Source: Paenalicyclobacillus mengziensis (lineage in GTDB: Bacteria; Bacillota; Bacilli; Alicyclobacillales; Alicyclobacillaceae). Taken from it: DNA of 64,000 nucleotides. How positions within the stretch are numbered: the stretch's first letter is position 1; each line of letters begins with the position of its first letter. Of the stretch, positions 49,584-57,713 are shown in pieces. The stretch is taken from contig NZ_CP071182.1 in NCBI RefSeq assembly GCF_017298635.1, positions 868,001-932,000 of the forward strand, in the 5' to 3' direction. Position numbers and translations under genes: made by a program. The notes below the pieces were generated by a model, which was given only the letters and a program-made list of their open reading frames with translations, was not told the DNA's origin and did not search any database.

Positions 49584-49613
49584 GCATAACCGGCTATGCT
49601 AAGGAACATTCTA
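49584..49613 (+). promoter_or_regulatory. Sigma-G promoter of the germination operon
   Basis: -35 GCATA (49584-49588), 18-bp spacer, -10 CATTCTA (49607-49613). Both elements fit the sigma-G pattern GHATR-N18-CATnHTA fully. Expected for forespore expression of germinant receptors. Confidence 0.7.
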
Positions 49614-49646
49614 GATGGTGAACTGGACAGAGGGAGGAGGGCCTAA

Positions 49647-51671
49647 GTGAAAGTTCCAAAGTGGCTTTCCAGCATGTTCACGGTCGACGACACCATCGTC
49701 AAAACGCAGTTTTCCCTGGTGGCAAACCAGGATGCCGGATCACAAGGCACTTCAGTATCATCCTCCGAAAGCCCTGATTCTGACCAGGCCACCGATTCCA
49801 AACAAGGTACACAACAGAGCGAGAGAGCGAACTTCCATCGGGCAGAACAAGGTGAATTAGATGAACGGGAGGTTCTGCAACTTCAAAAACCCATCCCGAT
49901 TCACGAATACGTCCGAAAGAGCGAAGAACAAGCTGCCTTGAAGAAGGCGACTGTGTCAACCGACAACCCAGTCATTCCGTGGGACATCAAAGACGTGCAT
50001 GCGAGGTTGAATCAGAGCTTTCATCTGCCAGAAAACAAGGACATTGTTGTGCGTGAGTTTGAGATTGGCATCAACCGAACCTGGCACGCCATGCTGGTGT
50101 TCGTAGACGGGCTCGTCAATACGATGCTCATCAATACAAACCTACTGGAGCCTTTGATGGTACTTTCCCATCTCGACCACAGTCATGAGACTGGGAAACG
50201 CATGGAGACGGTTCTCGATACTCTGCTGCCGAGTAATCAGATCGCGGTGGTCGAAAAGTGGGAAGAGGCGGTGGACGGTGTGCTCACCGGATCGACAGTT
50301 CTCTTTGTTGAAGGTACACAGGCTGCCGTTGTCTGCGAGTCCAAAGGTTGGGAACACAGGAATGTCAGTACACCACAAACAGAGAATGTGGTTAAGGGAC
50401 CTCACCAGGCATTTACGGAGAACTTTCGAGCGAACACAGGTCTTGTGCGTTCGATGCTGCGCAGTCCCGATCTCATCACGGAAACGATGTCCATCGGCAG
50501 ACTTGGTAAAACCGATGTGGCCCTTATGTACATACACGGTCTGACGAACACGCGGCTTGTCGAGGAGATTCGCCGTCGTATCAAAGCGGTCGACGTCGAT
50601 TACTTGGCCGATGTTGGGACGCTGAGCCAGTTTATTGAGGATAATCCCCGTGTCTGGGTCCCGCAAACCCTATCCACTGAACGACCGGACAGAGTTGCAC
50701 AAATGCTGACAGAAGGCTATGTCGCAATTTTTGTCGGTCAAAGCTCGTTTGTCCTCGTTTGCCCAGTCGTTATCTTTTCACTCATGCAGGCGGCGGAAGA
50801 CGCCTATCTACGCTTTCCGTTCGGAAGTTTCCTGCGCATCATACGGTGGATTGCCCTGGCTGTCGCCTTGTTGATGCCTGCACTGTACGTATCCGTCACA
50901 AACTACCACCCGGAGATGATTCCGACCGACTTGCTGATGGCCATTGCAGGCAGCCGTGAACAGGTACCGTTTCCTGTCATTGTGGAAATTCTGCTGATGG
51001 AACTAGCCATTGAGCTCATCCGCGAGGCAGGCATTCGTATCCCGTCCATCATCGGTCCGACGATTGGCATTGTCGGTGCCTTGATTATCGGACAAGCTGC
51101 TGTACAAGCGGGTGTGGTCAGCCCTCTGCTGGTCATTGTCATAGCGGTCACGGCATTGGCATCATTTACAATCCCCAACTACAACTTGCAGTTTGGGATT
51201 CGCATCATGCGCTTTGCCTTTATGTTTATTTCTGCATTGTTTGGATTTTACGGTTTGACATTGGCCATCGTGGTCATGCTTGCGCGGCTTACGATTCAGC
51301 AATCGCTTGGAGTCCCGTTGTTTACCCCAGCCGCACCAAAAACGGACAGTTCGCGCGATGCATTTTTGCGCTCCCCAGCCTTTTCAATGAACAAACGTCC
51401 GTTGTTTCTTTATCCGCAAAAGATCCAAAAGCAAGAGCCCTATACTCGGCCGTGGAGCGGGGTTACTGGGTCCGATCCGATTTTACAGAGCCAGTCCGAC
51501 AAAAGCGACAACGGCGGCGAGAACAGTGGTGATGACAACAGCACGAATGGGAACAAAGGCAACGACACGAACGATGGAAGTGGGAACAAAGGCAACGACA
51601 AGAACGATGGAAGTGGGAGCAAAGGCAACGGCAACGGTGGACGTGGAAACAGCGGTGGTCGTCGGAAATAG
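49647..51671 (+). CDS. Spore germination receptor A subunit (GerA family)
   Basis: Subunit of a germinant receptor in the spore inner membrane. 674 residues: a hydrophilic N-terminal region (residues 1-130), the GerA soluble domain (VVREFEIGINRTWHAMLVFVDG onward), then five or so membrane helices (residues 385-560) including the conserved FPVIVEILLMELAIELIREAGIRIP. The last 60 residues are a Gly/Asn/Asp/Lys repeat (NKGNDTNDGSG units). GTG 49647 is behind AGGGAGGAGGG. The permease gene begins 63 nt after the stop. Confidence 0.94.
   Translation: MKVPKWLSSMFTVDDTIVKTQFSLVANQDAGSQGTSVSSSESPDSDQATDSKQGTQQSERANFHRAEQGELDEREVLQLQKPIPIHEYVRKSEEQAALKKATVSTDNPVIPWDIKDVHARLNQSFHLPENKDIVVREFEIGINRTWHAMLVFVDGLVNTMLINTNLLEPLMVLSHLDHSHETGKRMETVLDTLLPSNQIAVVEKWEEAVDGVLTGSTVLFVEGTQAAVVCESKGWEHRNVSTPQTENVVKGPHQAFTENFRANTGLVRSMLRSPDLITETMSIGRLGKTDVALMYIHGLTNTRLVEEIRRRIKAVDVDYLADVGTLSQFIEDNPRVWVPQTLSTERPDRVAQMLTEGYVAIFVGQSSFVLVCPVVIFSLMQAAEDAYLRFPFGSFLRIIRWIALAVALLMPALYVSVTNYHPEMIPTDLLMAIAGSREQVPFPVIVEILLMELAIELIREAGIRIPSIIGPTIGIVGALIIGQAAVQAGVVSPLLVIVIAVTALASFTIPNYNLQFGIRIMRFAFMFISALFGFYGLTLAIVVMLARLTIQQSLGVPLFTPAAPKTDSSRDAFLRSPAFSMNKRPLFLYPQKIQKQEPYTRPWSGVTGSDPILQSQSDKSDNGGENSGDDNSTNGNKGNDTNDGSGNKGNDKNDGSGSKGNGNGGRGNSGGRRK
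51552..51650 (+). repeat. 33-bp in-frame tandem repeat in the gerA tail
   Basis: Units at 51552-51584 and 51585-51617 differ by one or two bases; a third, degenerate unit follows. They encode NKGND(T/K)NDGSG. Confidence 0.8.
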
Positions 51672-51698
51672 GAGTATCCGTAAGAGGAGTATCCGTAA
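51670..51698 (+). repeat. 15-bp tandem repeat after gerA
   Basis: AGGAGTATCCGTAA at 51670-51683 and 51685-51698. The gerA stop codon overlaps the first copy. Confidence 0.6.
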
Positions 51699-51734
51699 CA
51701 CAGAATCTAATTTCATGTGAACGGAGGCGAGTTG

Positions 51735-52853
51735 ATGGCAACAACAGGGCAGTCTCGTGCACGCGTGGGGCGGCGGGAATTAACCAGCATGCTCACTCTG
51801 CTGATAGCAACCCACGCGTTTCTCAACTATCCGAACGAAGCATCTGTCAGCGGGCTTGAGGCTGCGTGGATGGAGCCAATCATCTCTGGTGTTGTGGCAT
51901 TAATTGCGTTTCTTGTGATGGACGGTCTGTTCCGGCGATTTTTCCCTGGCGTCGGACTACTCGACGTGATAAAAATTGCGCTTGGAAAGTACTTGTCCGT
52001 CGTATTGTCCCTAGCCTTGGCCGCGTACTTCATCCTCGTTACCGCAGCAATCATGCGTCAGTTTGTTGAGACAGTCATCATCACTGTGTTACCCTCCACC
52101 CCTATTGTTGTGGTCTCTGCACTGTTTATCATCGCGGTTGGGTATGTGGCGACATGTGGACTCGAGGCCGTGGTTCGTGTGGCTCAACTGGCTTTTCCGT
52201 TGTTTGTGCTCGGTATTTTAGGACTCTGTTTACTCACCATGAACTGGTGGCATCCGGTCTTGCTCCTGCCGTTTTGGGGTACCGGCGTTCAATCCATTGC
52301 CCTTGGTAGTTTGCGAACCTCGTCTGTTTTCGTAAACATCTTGTTGCTGACTGTCATCTACCCACATGCGAAAGACCACAGAGACCTTCGCAAGGTCGGT
52401 GTGCACAGTACCATCTACGGGGTGCTGCTCCTTGTTGCATTTCTGCTTGTCTATCACATGGTGTTTGCTCCCACAGAAACAGCAAAGTTGTCATCACCCA
52501 TCTACTCGGTAGCAAGGCTCATCCATATTGGACGGTTTGTACAGCGCATCGAAAGCATTTATATATTCATTTGGGTGAGCGCGGCGGTGTTGAAGATGTC
52601 TATCACCACCTGGGCTGCAACGTACATCTTGACTTACACGTTTGACTGGCCAACTTACCGTCCCATCATTCCCGCCATCGGGCTTCTGTGCTGGGCGGTG
52701 AGTCTGTTCCCCTCAGACGTGATTTCCGTGGTTCGGACTGAGTACAGTACCGTAATGACGTGGAGTTGGGTCGTGATTTTTGTCTTGCCACTGGTATTCT
52801 TACTCGTCGGCATGATGCGTCAGCGGATGAAACGAGGGGCGCCAAGTGTTTAA
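51735..52853 (+). CDS. Spore germination permease B subunit (GerAB family)
   Basis: Amino-acid-permease-like subunit that binds the germinant. 372 residues, ten hydrophobic helices; typical family features are the early ELTSMLTLLIATHAFLNYPN helix and WMEPIISGVVALIAFLVM. ATG 51735 sits 7 nt after GGAGG; the upstream in-frame start at 51717 lacks one. The final 8 bp overlap a small membrane ORF. Confidence 0.92.
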   Translation: MATTGQSRARVGRRELTSMLTLLIATHAFLNYPNEASVSGLEAAWMEPIISGVVALIAFLVMDGLFRRFFPGVGLLDVIKIALGKYLSVVLSLALAAYFILVTAAIMRQFVETVIITVLPSTPIVVVSALFIIAVGYVATCGLEAVVRVAQLAFPLFVLGILGLCLLTMNWWHPVLLLPFWGTGVQSIALGSLRTSSVFVNILLLTVIYPHAKDHRDLRKVGVHSTIYGVLLLVAFLLVYHMVFAPTETAKLSSPIYSVARLIHIGRFVQRIESIYIFIWVSAAVLKMSITTWAATYILTYTFDWPTYRPIIPAIGLLCWAVSLFPSDVISVVRTEYSTVMTWSWVVIFVLPLVFLLVGMMRQRMKRGAPSV

Positions 52854-53022
52854 ATTTATCGTCCTCATGCTGATTCCACTCTGGGTGCTTGTTTACACAG
52901 TTCAGTTTGGCAGATGGGTGTGGACCAAGCAGAATCGGTCTGGGACCTACGCCATCTTCGTCATCGGAGTCGGGGCATTTATGACTGCGGGCTGGATTTT
53001 ATGGCGGATGTCCCACGCCTGA
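52846..53022 (+). CDS. Small two-helix membrane protein of the germination operon
   Basis: 58 residues from GTG 52846 (AGGGG 7 nt upstream), starting inside the end of the permease gene. Two hydrophobic helices: MFKFIVLMLIPLWVLVYTVQ and TYAIFVIGVGAFMTAGWILW. Small two-helix D proteins are known in some Bacillus gerA-type operons, where they modulate receptor function; this has the same place, size and topology. No homology search was possible. No C-subunit lipoprotein gene lies next to it. Confidence 0.65.
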   Translation: MFKFIVLMLIPLWVLVYTVQFGRWVWTKQNRSGTYAIFVIGVGAFMTAGWILWRMSHA

Positions 53023-53129
53023 TGGGCTCTGTTTCAGTGTCTGCTCTCGCCTTCCTGCATTTGCTTTCTTCTTTCGCAGATGCATCCACTCTTTCCCACG
53101 GTATAATGGACACTGAGGTGATGGCGTCG

Positions 53130-53573
53130 GTGGATGCAAAACGTAAGCAAGTCGAAATCTATACAGACGGTGCCTGCTCGGGGAATCCTGGTCCCGGCGG
53201 GTGGGCTGCCGTTTTGATATATGAAGGGCATAGCAAGGAGATTTCCGGCGGTGAGAAGCAGACGACCAATCAACGTATGGAGTTAACTGCCGCATACGAG
53301 GCCTTACGGCAACTCAAGGAGCCTTGTGATGTCACTCTACACAGCGACTCCGCATACGTCATCAACTGTTTTAAGCAAAAGTGGTATGTGGGTTGGCGCA
53401 AAAAAGGTTGGATGAACAGTAAGGGCGATCCAGTTCAGAACCGCGATCTTTGGGAGCTTTTGCTCGCTCAGGCAGAACGTCACCAAGTCAACTTCGAAAA
53501 GGTCAAGGGTCACGCTGGTGTTCTTCTGAATGAGCGGTGCGATGAGTTGGCACGGGCTGCGGTACCGAGATGA
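53130..53573 (+). CDS. rnhA: Ribonuclease HI
   Basis: Degrades RNA in RNA-DNA hybrids. The four active-site acidics are visible: YTDGACSGNPGPGGWAAVL (Asp), QRMELTAAYEAL (Glu), LHSDSAYVINCF (Asp) and NERCDELAR (Asp). The basic protrusion KQKWYVGWRKKGW typical of E. coli-type RNase HI is present. GTG 53130 gives 147 residues with GAGGTGA about 8 nt upstream and a TATAAT at 53102; ATG 53121 and 53106 are in-frame alternatives. Confidence 0.95.
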   Translation: MDAKRKQVEIYTDGACSGNPGPGGWAAVLIYEGHSKEISGGEKQTTNQRMELTAAYEALRQLKEPCDVTLHSDSAYVINCFKQKWYVGWRKKGWMNSKGDPVQNRDLWELLLAQAERHQVNFEKVKGHAGVLLNERCDELARAAVPR

Positions 53574-53612
53574 CAACTGCCACATGTTTGAGGGGGACCG
53601 AGGTGTATCGCC

Positions 53613-54761
53613 ATGCCTGAGGTCTCGTATGAGACTCTGAATCGGACCGCGAAACAAGCAGGGTTCGACGCGGTTGGGGCGACTTCGGCCGATCCGTTTC
53701 CAGAATTGGTGCCCCGTCTGCAGGCCTACGAGAAACGCGGTCGGACTGGATTTGAGTATGCGGATATCGACGCCAGGGTCAACCCAAAAGCTTGGTTTCC
53801 CCCAGCAAAGAGTCTCATTTCTGTCGCGATGGCATACCTCACGGCAGAAGGACGTCAACTTGCCCGAAAACATCCCCGTCAGGGTTTTCATGGACAAGTT
53901 ACTGTGTACTCTTATGGTCAAGACTACCACAATGTCATGGCGGAGCGGATGAGGGAACTCGTATGCCTGCTCGAACAAGAGGTTGGCCGACACATCGAGA
54001 GTAAAGTGGCCATTGATACGGCACCTTTGGTGGACCGTCGCGTCGCGGAACGAGCCGGACTTGGATGGGTTGGCAAAAATTGTATGTTTTATACACCTCA
54101 ACACGGGTCATTTGTTTTCCTTGGAACCCTTGCAGTTGATGTTGATGTCGAGACCGCAAAGTCAGAGGTCATTCAGAGATGTGGCAGTTGTACCCTCTGT
54201 CTCGATGCGTGCCCTACAGGGGCACTTGTTGCCCCGGGGGTTATCGACGCCACGCGCTGTTTATCGTACATTACACAGATGAAAGGCGTTATCCCGCGCG
54301 ACTATCGAGCAGCAATGGGAAAGAGAGTTTGGGGCTGTGACACTTGTCAATGGGCCTGTCCGGAGAACAGGAACGTTCTCGATGCTTTGCACGAGGAGTA
54401 CATGCCGTCCCTGCCTCCTGGCGAATTGGAATTTCCAGACCTTGTCGAGGTTTTACAGTGGACCAACAAATCTTTTGCAAAGCGCTATGGACACACCGCC
54501 GCAGCCTGGCGAGGTGTCCGGATCTGGCAACGCAATGCTTTGATTGCGCTTGGCAATACGCGCACAGAAGAAGCGGTCCGCTTTGTCACTCCATTTTTAA
54601 CGCATGACCGCAAGGAACTTCGCATCAGCGCCGCATGGGCGCTAGGCAAAATTGGTGGTGGGGCAGCCTTAGATGCGTTGAAGAACGCCATCAATGCGGA
54701 GACAGATGCTCTGGTCCTTGAGGAGATTCGGAATGCATTAGAGGAGGCGGAATCAGAGTGA
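53613..54761 (+). CDS. queG: Epoxyqueuosine reductase QueG
   Basis: Last step of queuosine synthesis, cobalamin-dependent. Two [4Fe-4S] clusters are visible: CGSCTLCLDACPTGAL and CDTCQWACPENR (about residues 190-250). A HEAT-type repeat pair ends the protein (FVTPFLTHDRKELRISAAWALGKIG), as in the longer Bacilli form that also binds tRNA. 382 residues. ATG 53613 follows GAGGTG. Its stop overlaps ogt by 4 bp. Confidence 0.94.
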   Translation: MPEVSYETLNRTAKQAGFDAVGATSADPFPELVPRLQAYEKRGRTGFEYADIDARVNPKAWFPPAKSLISVAMAYLTAEGRQLARKHPRQGFHGQVTVYSYGQDYHNVMAERMRELVCLLEQEVGRHIESKVAIDTAPLVDRRVAERAGLGWVGKNCMFYTPQHGSFVFLGTLAVDVDVETAKSEVIQRCGSCTLCLDACPTGALVAPGVIDATRCLSYITQMKGVIPRDYRAAMGKRVWGCDTCQWACPENRNVLDALHEEYMPSLPPGELEFPDLVEVLQWTNKSFAKRYGHTAAAWRGVRIWQRNALIALGNTRTEEAVRFVTPFLTHDRKELRISAAWALGKIGGGAALDALKNAINAETDALVLEEIRNALEEAESE

Positions 54762-55360
54762 CAGTAGACTGGTACGGAATTGTTCAAGGTGAAACTAGGG
54801 CTGTTGGGAGTATGACATCACCGTGGGGTGGGTGTACGGTCACAGCGTGTCGAGCGGGCATTATTTCGATTGACTGGGCTGCGGAATCTGAACTCAGTCC
54901 GATACCGGATGCGAAATCGACGTATGATGATACGGACCGTCCATCCGAGCCTTACGCTACAGCGATGACCGACTCGGAGTCTACCATCAGAACTGTGCAA
55001 CTGGTCGAGGATGCTCTCGAACAACTTGAACAGTATTTTGCGGGCATTCGTCACACGTTTACGTTGCCCCTCGTTTTACGCGGTACAGAATTTCAGAAGG
55101 CGGTGTGGGAGTACTTACTCACGATTCCATATGGCGAAACTCGGTCTTACGGTGATGTTGCGAGGGCGATTGGCCGCGAAAAGGCTGTTCGCGCAGTCGG
55201 TCAAGCAAATCGAGCCAATCCGGTTCCCATTGTCGTCCCGTGCCACCGCGTGATTGGCCAAACGGGTGCGCTGACAGGCTACGCAGGTTCTCAGGTACAC
55301 CTGAAAGCAGCGCTCCTGAACCTGGAACAAGAGCATCGCCTTGTACAATCCGGGGCCTAA
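54758..55360 (+). CDS. ogt: Methylated-DNA-protein cysteine methyltransferase
   Basis: Suicide repair of O6-methylguanine. The acceptor Cys is in VPCHRVIGQTGALTGYAG, preceded by the Asn hinge region NRANPVPIV and the DNA-binding helix YGDVARAIG. 200 residues; residues 1-95 are a divergent N-terminal domain. GTG 54758 overlaps the queG stop, with GAGGAGG upstream. Tandem repeats begin 2 nt after its stop. Confidence 0.93.
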   Translation: MTVDWYGIVQGETRAVGSMTSPWGGCTVTACRAGIISIDWAAESELSPIPDAKSTYDDTDRPSEPYATAMTDSESTIRTVQLVEDALEQLEQYFAGIRHTFTLPLVLRGTEFQKAVWEYLLTIPYGETRSYGDVARAIGREKAVRAVGQANRANPVPIVVPCHRVIGQTGALTGYAGSQVHLKAALLNLEQEHRLVQSGA

Positions 55361-55362
55361 AC

Positions 55363-55476
55363 AGTCGTCGTGGACCTGGCAGCCACCCGGGCAGACGGAA
55401 CAGTCGTCGTGGACCTGGGCCGTTGCGTAGCCCAAATAGTCGTCGTGGGCCTGACAGCCACCCGGGGCAAACGGAA
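55363..55476 (+). repeat. Three 36-39 bp tandem repeats after ogt
   Basis: Units start with AGTCGTCGTGG at 55363, 55402 and 55438. Units 1 and 3 share CAGCCACCCGGG in their second half; unit 2 differs there. Non-coding. Confidence 0.75.
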
Positions 55477-55489
55477 CAACGGCGGTTGT

Positions 55490-57013
55490 CTAGCGTTCTA
55501 TCTGCCTGGAAAACGAATCAAGGAACGTTTCGCGGCGAGGCAATTCTCGAACAGCGGATTCGAGTTCTTCGAGTTGCCCATCCACTGCCCCCATGCGATA
55601 TCGACTATGTGCAACGCGCCAAGCTCGATAAGGAAAACGTAGCAAAGCTTCGACCAACCTGTACTCTGATGTGCTCATCTCATGTGCAGCATTGTACTCA
55701 ACAAAACAGGTGTATGCTACGTCTGGCAACCAGTGCTGCTGTTGCAATGCTCTGCGTAAGAGATGTGACAAGTCTAGCGCTCGCGGTGCATACGTACACA
55801 TGTCAAAATCAATTGCAACCGCATGTTGTTCGGGTGTGTATATGAAATTCCCGGGGATGACGTCGAGATGACACAACCCGGGTGTCTCTTCAGCATCCCG
55901 TAATTCGGACAAGCAGGCGGTTGATTCTATCATGCGAATACTCTCTTCTGCGTCTCTGCGAAGCTCGGAAGCATGGCTGGCGAGTGCTCGGTCAAACGCG
56001 TCTGGATTTGTCCTTGTTTGCACTCTAGCAAGGAGTGCCTTTAGGTCCTCGGTTCGCTCGCGCAGTAGGTTGTCGAGTGCAAATTCCATTCGTGGAGTGT
56101 ACACGTCAGTTTCAAATCCACGAGAGACTTCGTGGAATTGCGCCAAGGTTCTGGCTACCTGACGTACCTGCAGCAGCGAGGCAAAGTTAACAGGCTGACC
56201 AGGGATCCACTTGGTAGCGTAATACGTTTGCTGCTCTCGGACGACATACGGTTTTCCGGCACGCGACAGGTAAAGTGGTGCGAATTGATGAAAACCTTGC
56301 TCTTTAATAAACCTGAAAGCTTCTTCGAGAAACCGTAATTTTTCTGGCGAAAGGTGTCCACGCTTTAGTGCGTAGGTACCTTTTGCCGTTTCTATACGCA
56401 TCACACCATGCCTCAGTTCTGCTTGCTTGATGTTCCATGCGAAAGCCTTTTGTAGAGAAATGGGAAAACCGCTCTTGCGAAACACGAGCTGCCAGTTCGT
56501 GCTTGGTCCCACATTGGTAAGTGACGTCCCAGCGTGAATGATATCCGTGCCGCCTTTCCCACCGATTGAGGTCCCGTGTGAAAAAGATGTGGTGTCTCCA
56601 GTTTCTTCGCTGTTGAAGTCGGAATCGTGAGCACCTTGCGATTGTGTAGGGCCATCCAAACGGTGTCGAGCATGCCCTCCTGCGACGTCGTCTGGCCTGG
56701 TGCTCGCCGTAGTGATTTTTTGGCCTCGCTGTGTGGCCTCGCGATAGTTGCGAGTACGCCGTGTCGCGTCGCCGCTCCCGTCATGCGATGAATGGTTGCC
56801 TGACGCATGAGAGTTATCCGACTGTGCGTGTTTGTCAGCCTTTAATCCGCTGCCCACGACTCTCCTAGCCTCGGCATTACTGCCTTGTGGCTGCTCTTCG
56901 TTGCCTGTTTTCTGCTTCGCGTCGTTCAAGAGATGGTCGAGAAAATAAGGTGGCCGAGTAAACTCTTTCATCAACATGTTCGCCCACTCGGGTAACGGTC
57001 GCCGTGTTTTCAT
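55490..57013 (-). CDS. CotS-like spore coat kinase with disordered N-terminal region
   Basis: Homoserine-kinase/aminoglycoside-phosphotransferase fold of the CotS/YutH coat group. The C-terminal 330 residues carry the kinase core: LKRGHLSPEKLRFLEEAFRF (Lys-containing strand), LCHLDVIPGNFIY (catalytic loop) and AIDFDMC (metal Asp). Residues 35-165 are a hydrophilic Gly/Ser/His/Asn/Thr stretch with no fold signature. ATG 57013 (GGGGGA 9 nt before) gives 507 residues, far above the roughly 350 of CotS. Nothing else is in its operon. Confidence 0.8.
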   Translation of the reverse strand: MKTRRPLPEWANMLMKEFTRPPYFLDHLLNDAKQKTGNEEQPQGSNAEARRVVGSGLKADKHAQSDNSHASGNHSSHDGSGDATRRTRNYREATQRGQKITTASTRPDDVAGGHARHRLDGPTQSQGAHDSDFNSEETGDTTSFSHGTSIGGKGGTDIIHAGTSLTNVGPSTNWQLVFRKSGFPISLQKAFAWNIKQAELRHGVMRIETAKGTYALKRGHLSPEKLRFLEEAFRFIKEQGFHQFAPLYLSRAGKPYVVREQQTYYATKWIPGQPVNFASLLQVRQVARTLAQFHEVSRGFETDVYTPRMEFALDNLLRERTEDLKALLARVQTRTNPDAFDRALASHASELRRDAEESIRMIESTACLSELRDAEETPGLCHLDVIPGNFIYTPEQHAVAIDFDMCTYAPRALDLSHLLRRALQQQHWLPDVAYTCFVEYNAAHEMSTSEYRLVEALLRFPYRAWRVAHSRYRMGAVDGQLEELESAVRELPRRETFLDSFSRQIER

Positions 57014-57182
57014 CACTTCAATTCCCCCAGATTCATAGGTCAAAGCCCATGATGGTGGTCATACAGTCACCTTATTCGTGCACAGTAGGGGGCGTATAGG
57101 CGGATGTCCACTGCATTTTCCGTGAATCATGTTGAATTGAGGGGCAAAGTGGGGAAGAGACGTGTCGAACCAGAGTAAAGAC

Positions 57183-57216
57183 ACAAAGTGAGGAAACAAA
57201 GTGAGGAAACAAAGTG
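57183..57216. repeat. 13-bp tandem repeat
   Basis: ACAAAGTGAGGAA twice, then ACAAAGTG; ends 19 bp before the palindrome array. Confidence 0.8.
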
Positions 57217-57235
57217 TACGATTTGTATTTGCGCC

Positions 57236-57445
57236 AATAACGCGTTGTAGAAGCGTTATTCGCAATTGACACTACCTCGGCACCCAGGAATAACGTGCTG
57301 TGGAAGCGTTAAGTTCTCACCATAGGTCAAATAACGTGCTGTGGAAGCGTTATCGCAGCCACTTAGGACAATAACGCGCCAGGAGCGCGTTATTTCCATG
57401 TAATATGTTTCAACCAGGTCAAATAACGCGCTGCCAGCTCGTTAT
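57236..57445 (-). repeat. Five-palindrome composite repeat, copy 2
   Basis: On the minus strand: A' 57445-57422, B' 57394-57370, C' 57353-57330, D' 57312-57289, E' 57260-57236, spacers 27, 16, 17 and 28 bp. Arms and several spacer bases match the 34266 array in the same order; the A-B spacer shares ACCTGG...AAACA and ends in TGGA in both. Confidence 0.92.
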
Positions 57446-57612
57446 GCGCGAAAAGACTCATCAAGTGAAACCCATGCATCACGCGAAACCAGTCACTCGC
57501 GCATTTCATTTCACCGCCTGCAGACCATCGAGGAAACCACAGGGTCCTTCGGAGCTTCCTCGAGGCTGCTTTCTTGGCAGCGATGGCGTGCACAACGACA
57601 GACGCGCCATTC

Positions 57613-57650
57613 CAGGGCGTCACAGAGCGGTCAGGGCGTCACAGAGCGGT
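57613..57650. repeat. 19-bp tandem duplication
   Basis: CAGGGCGTCACAGAGCGGT at 57613-57631 and 57632-57650, followed by a partial third copy. Confidence 0.75.
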
Positions 57651-57713
57651 CAGGGTGTGACAGGAAGGCCAGACCATCATCCATAGACCGCTGTTCGGTT
57701 GTTATCGACTTCG

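Larger units (their letters stand above)
57014..57713. other. 700-bp intergenic region
   Basis: Contains a 13-bp tandem repeat (57183-57216), the second five-palindrome array (57236-57445) and a 19-bp tandem repeat (57613-57650). A weak dyad CGAGGAA/TTCCTCG is near 57529-57562. No gene or clear promoter was found. Confidence 0.65.

Noticed and set aside
55240..55845. 201-codon plus-strand ORF with SRRGPGSHPG repeats
   Set aside because: It overlaps ogt and the CotS-like gene in other frames; the peptide repeat only reflects the 36-39 bp DNA repeats.
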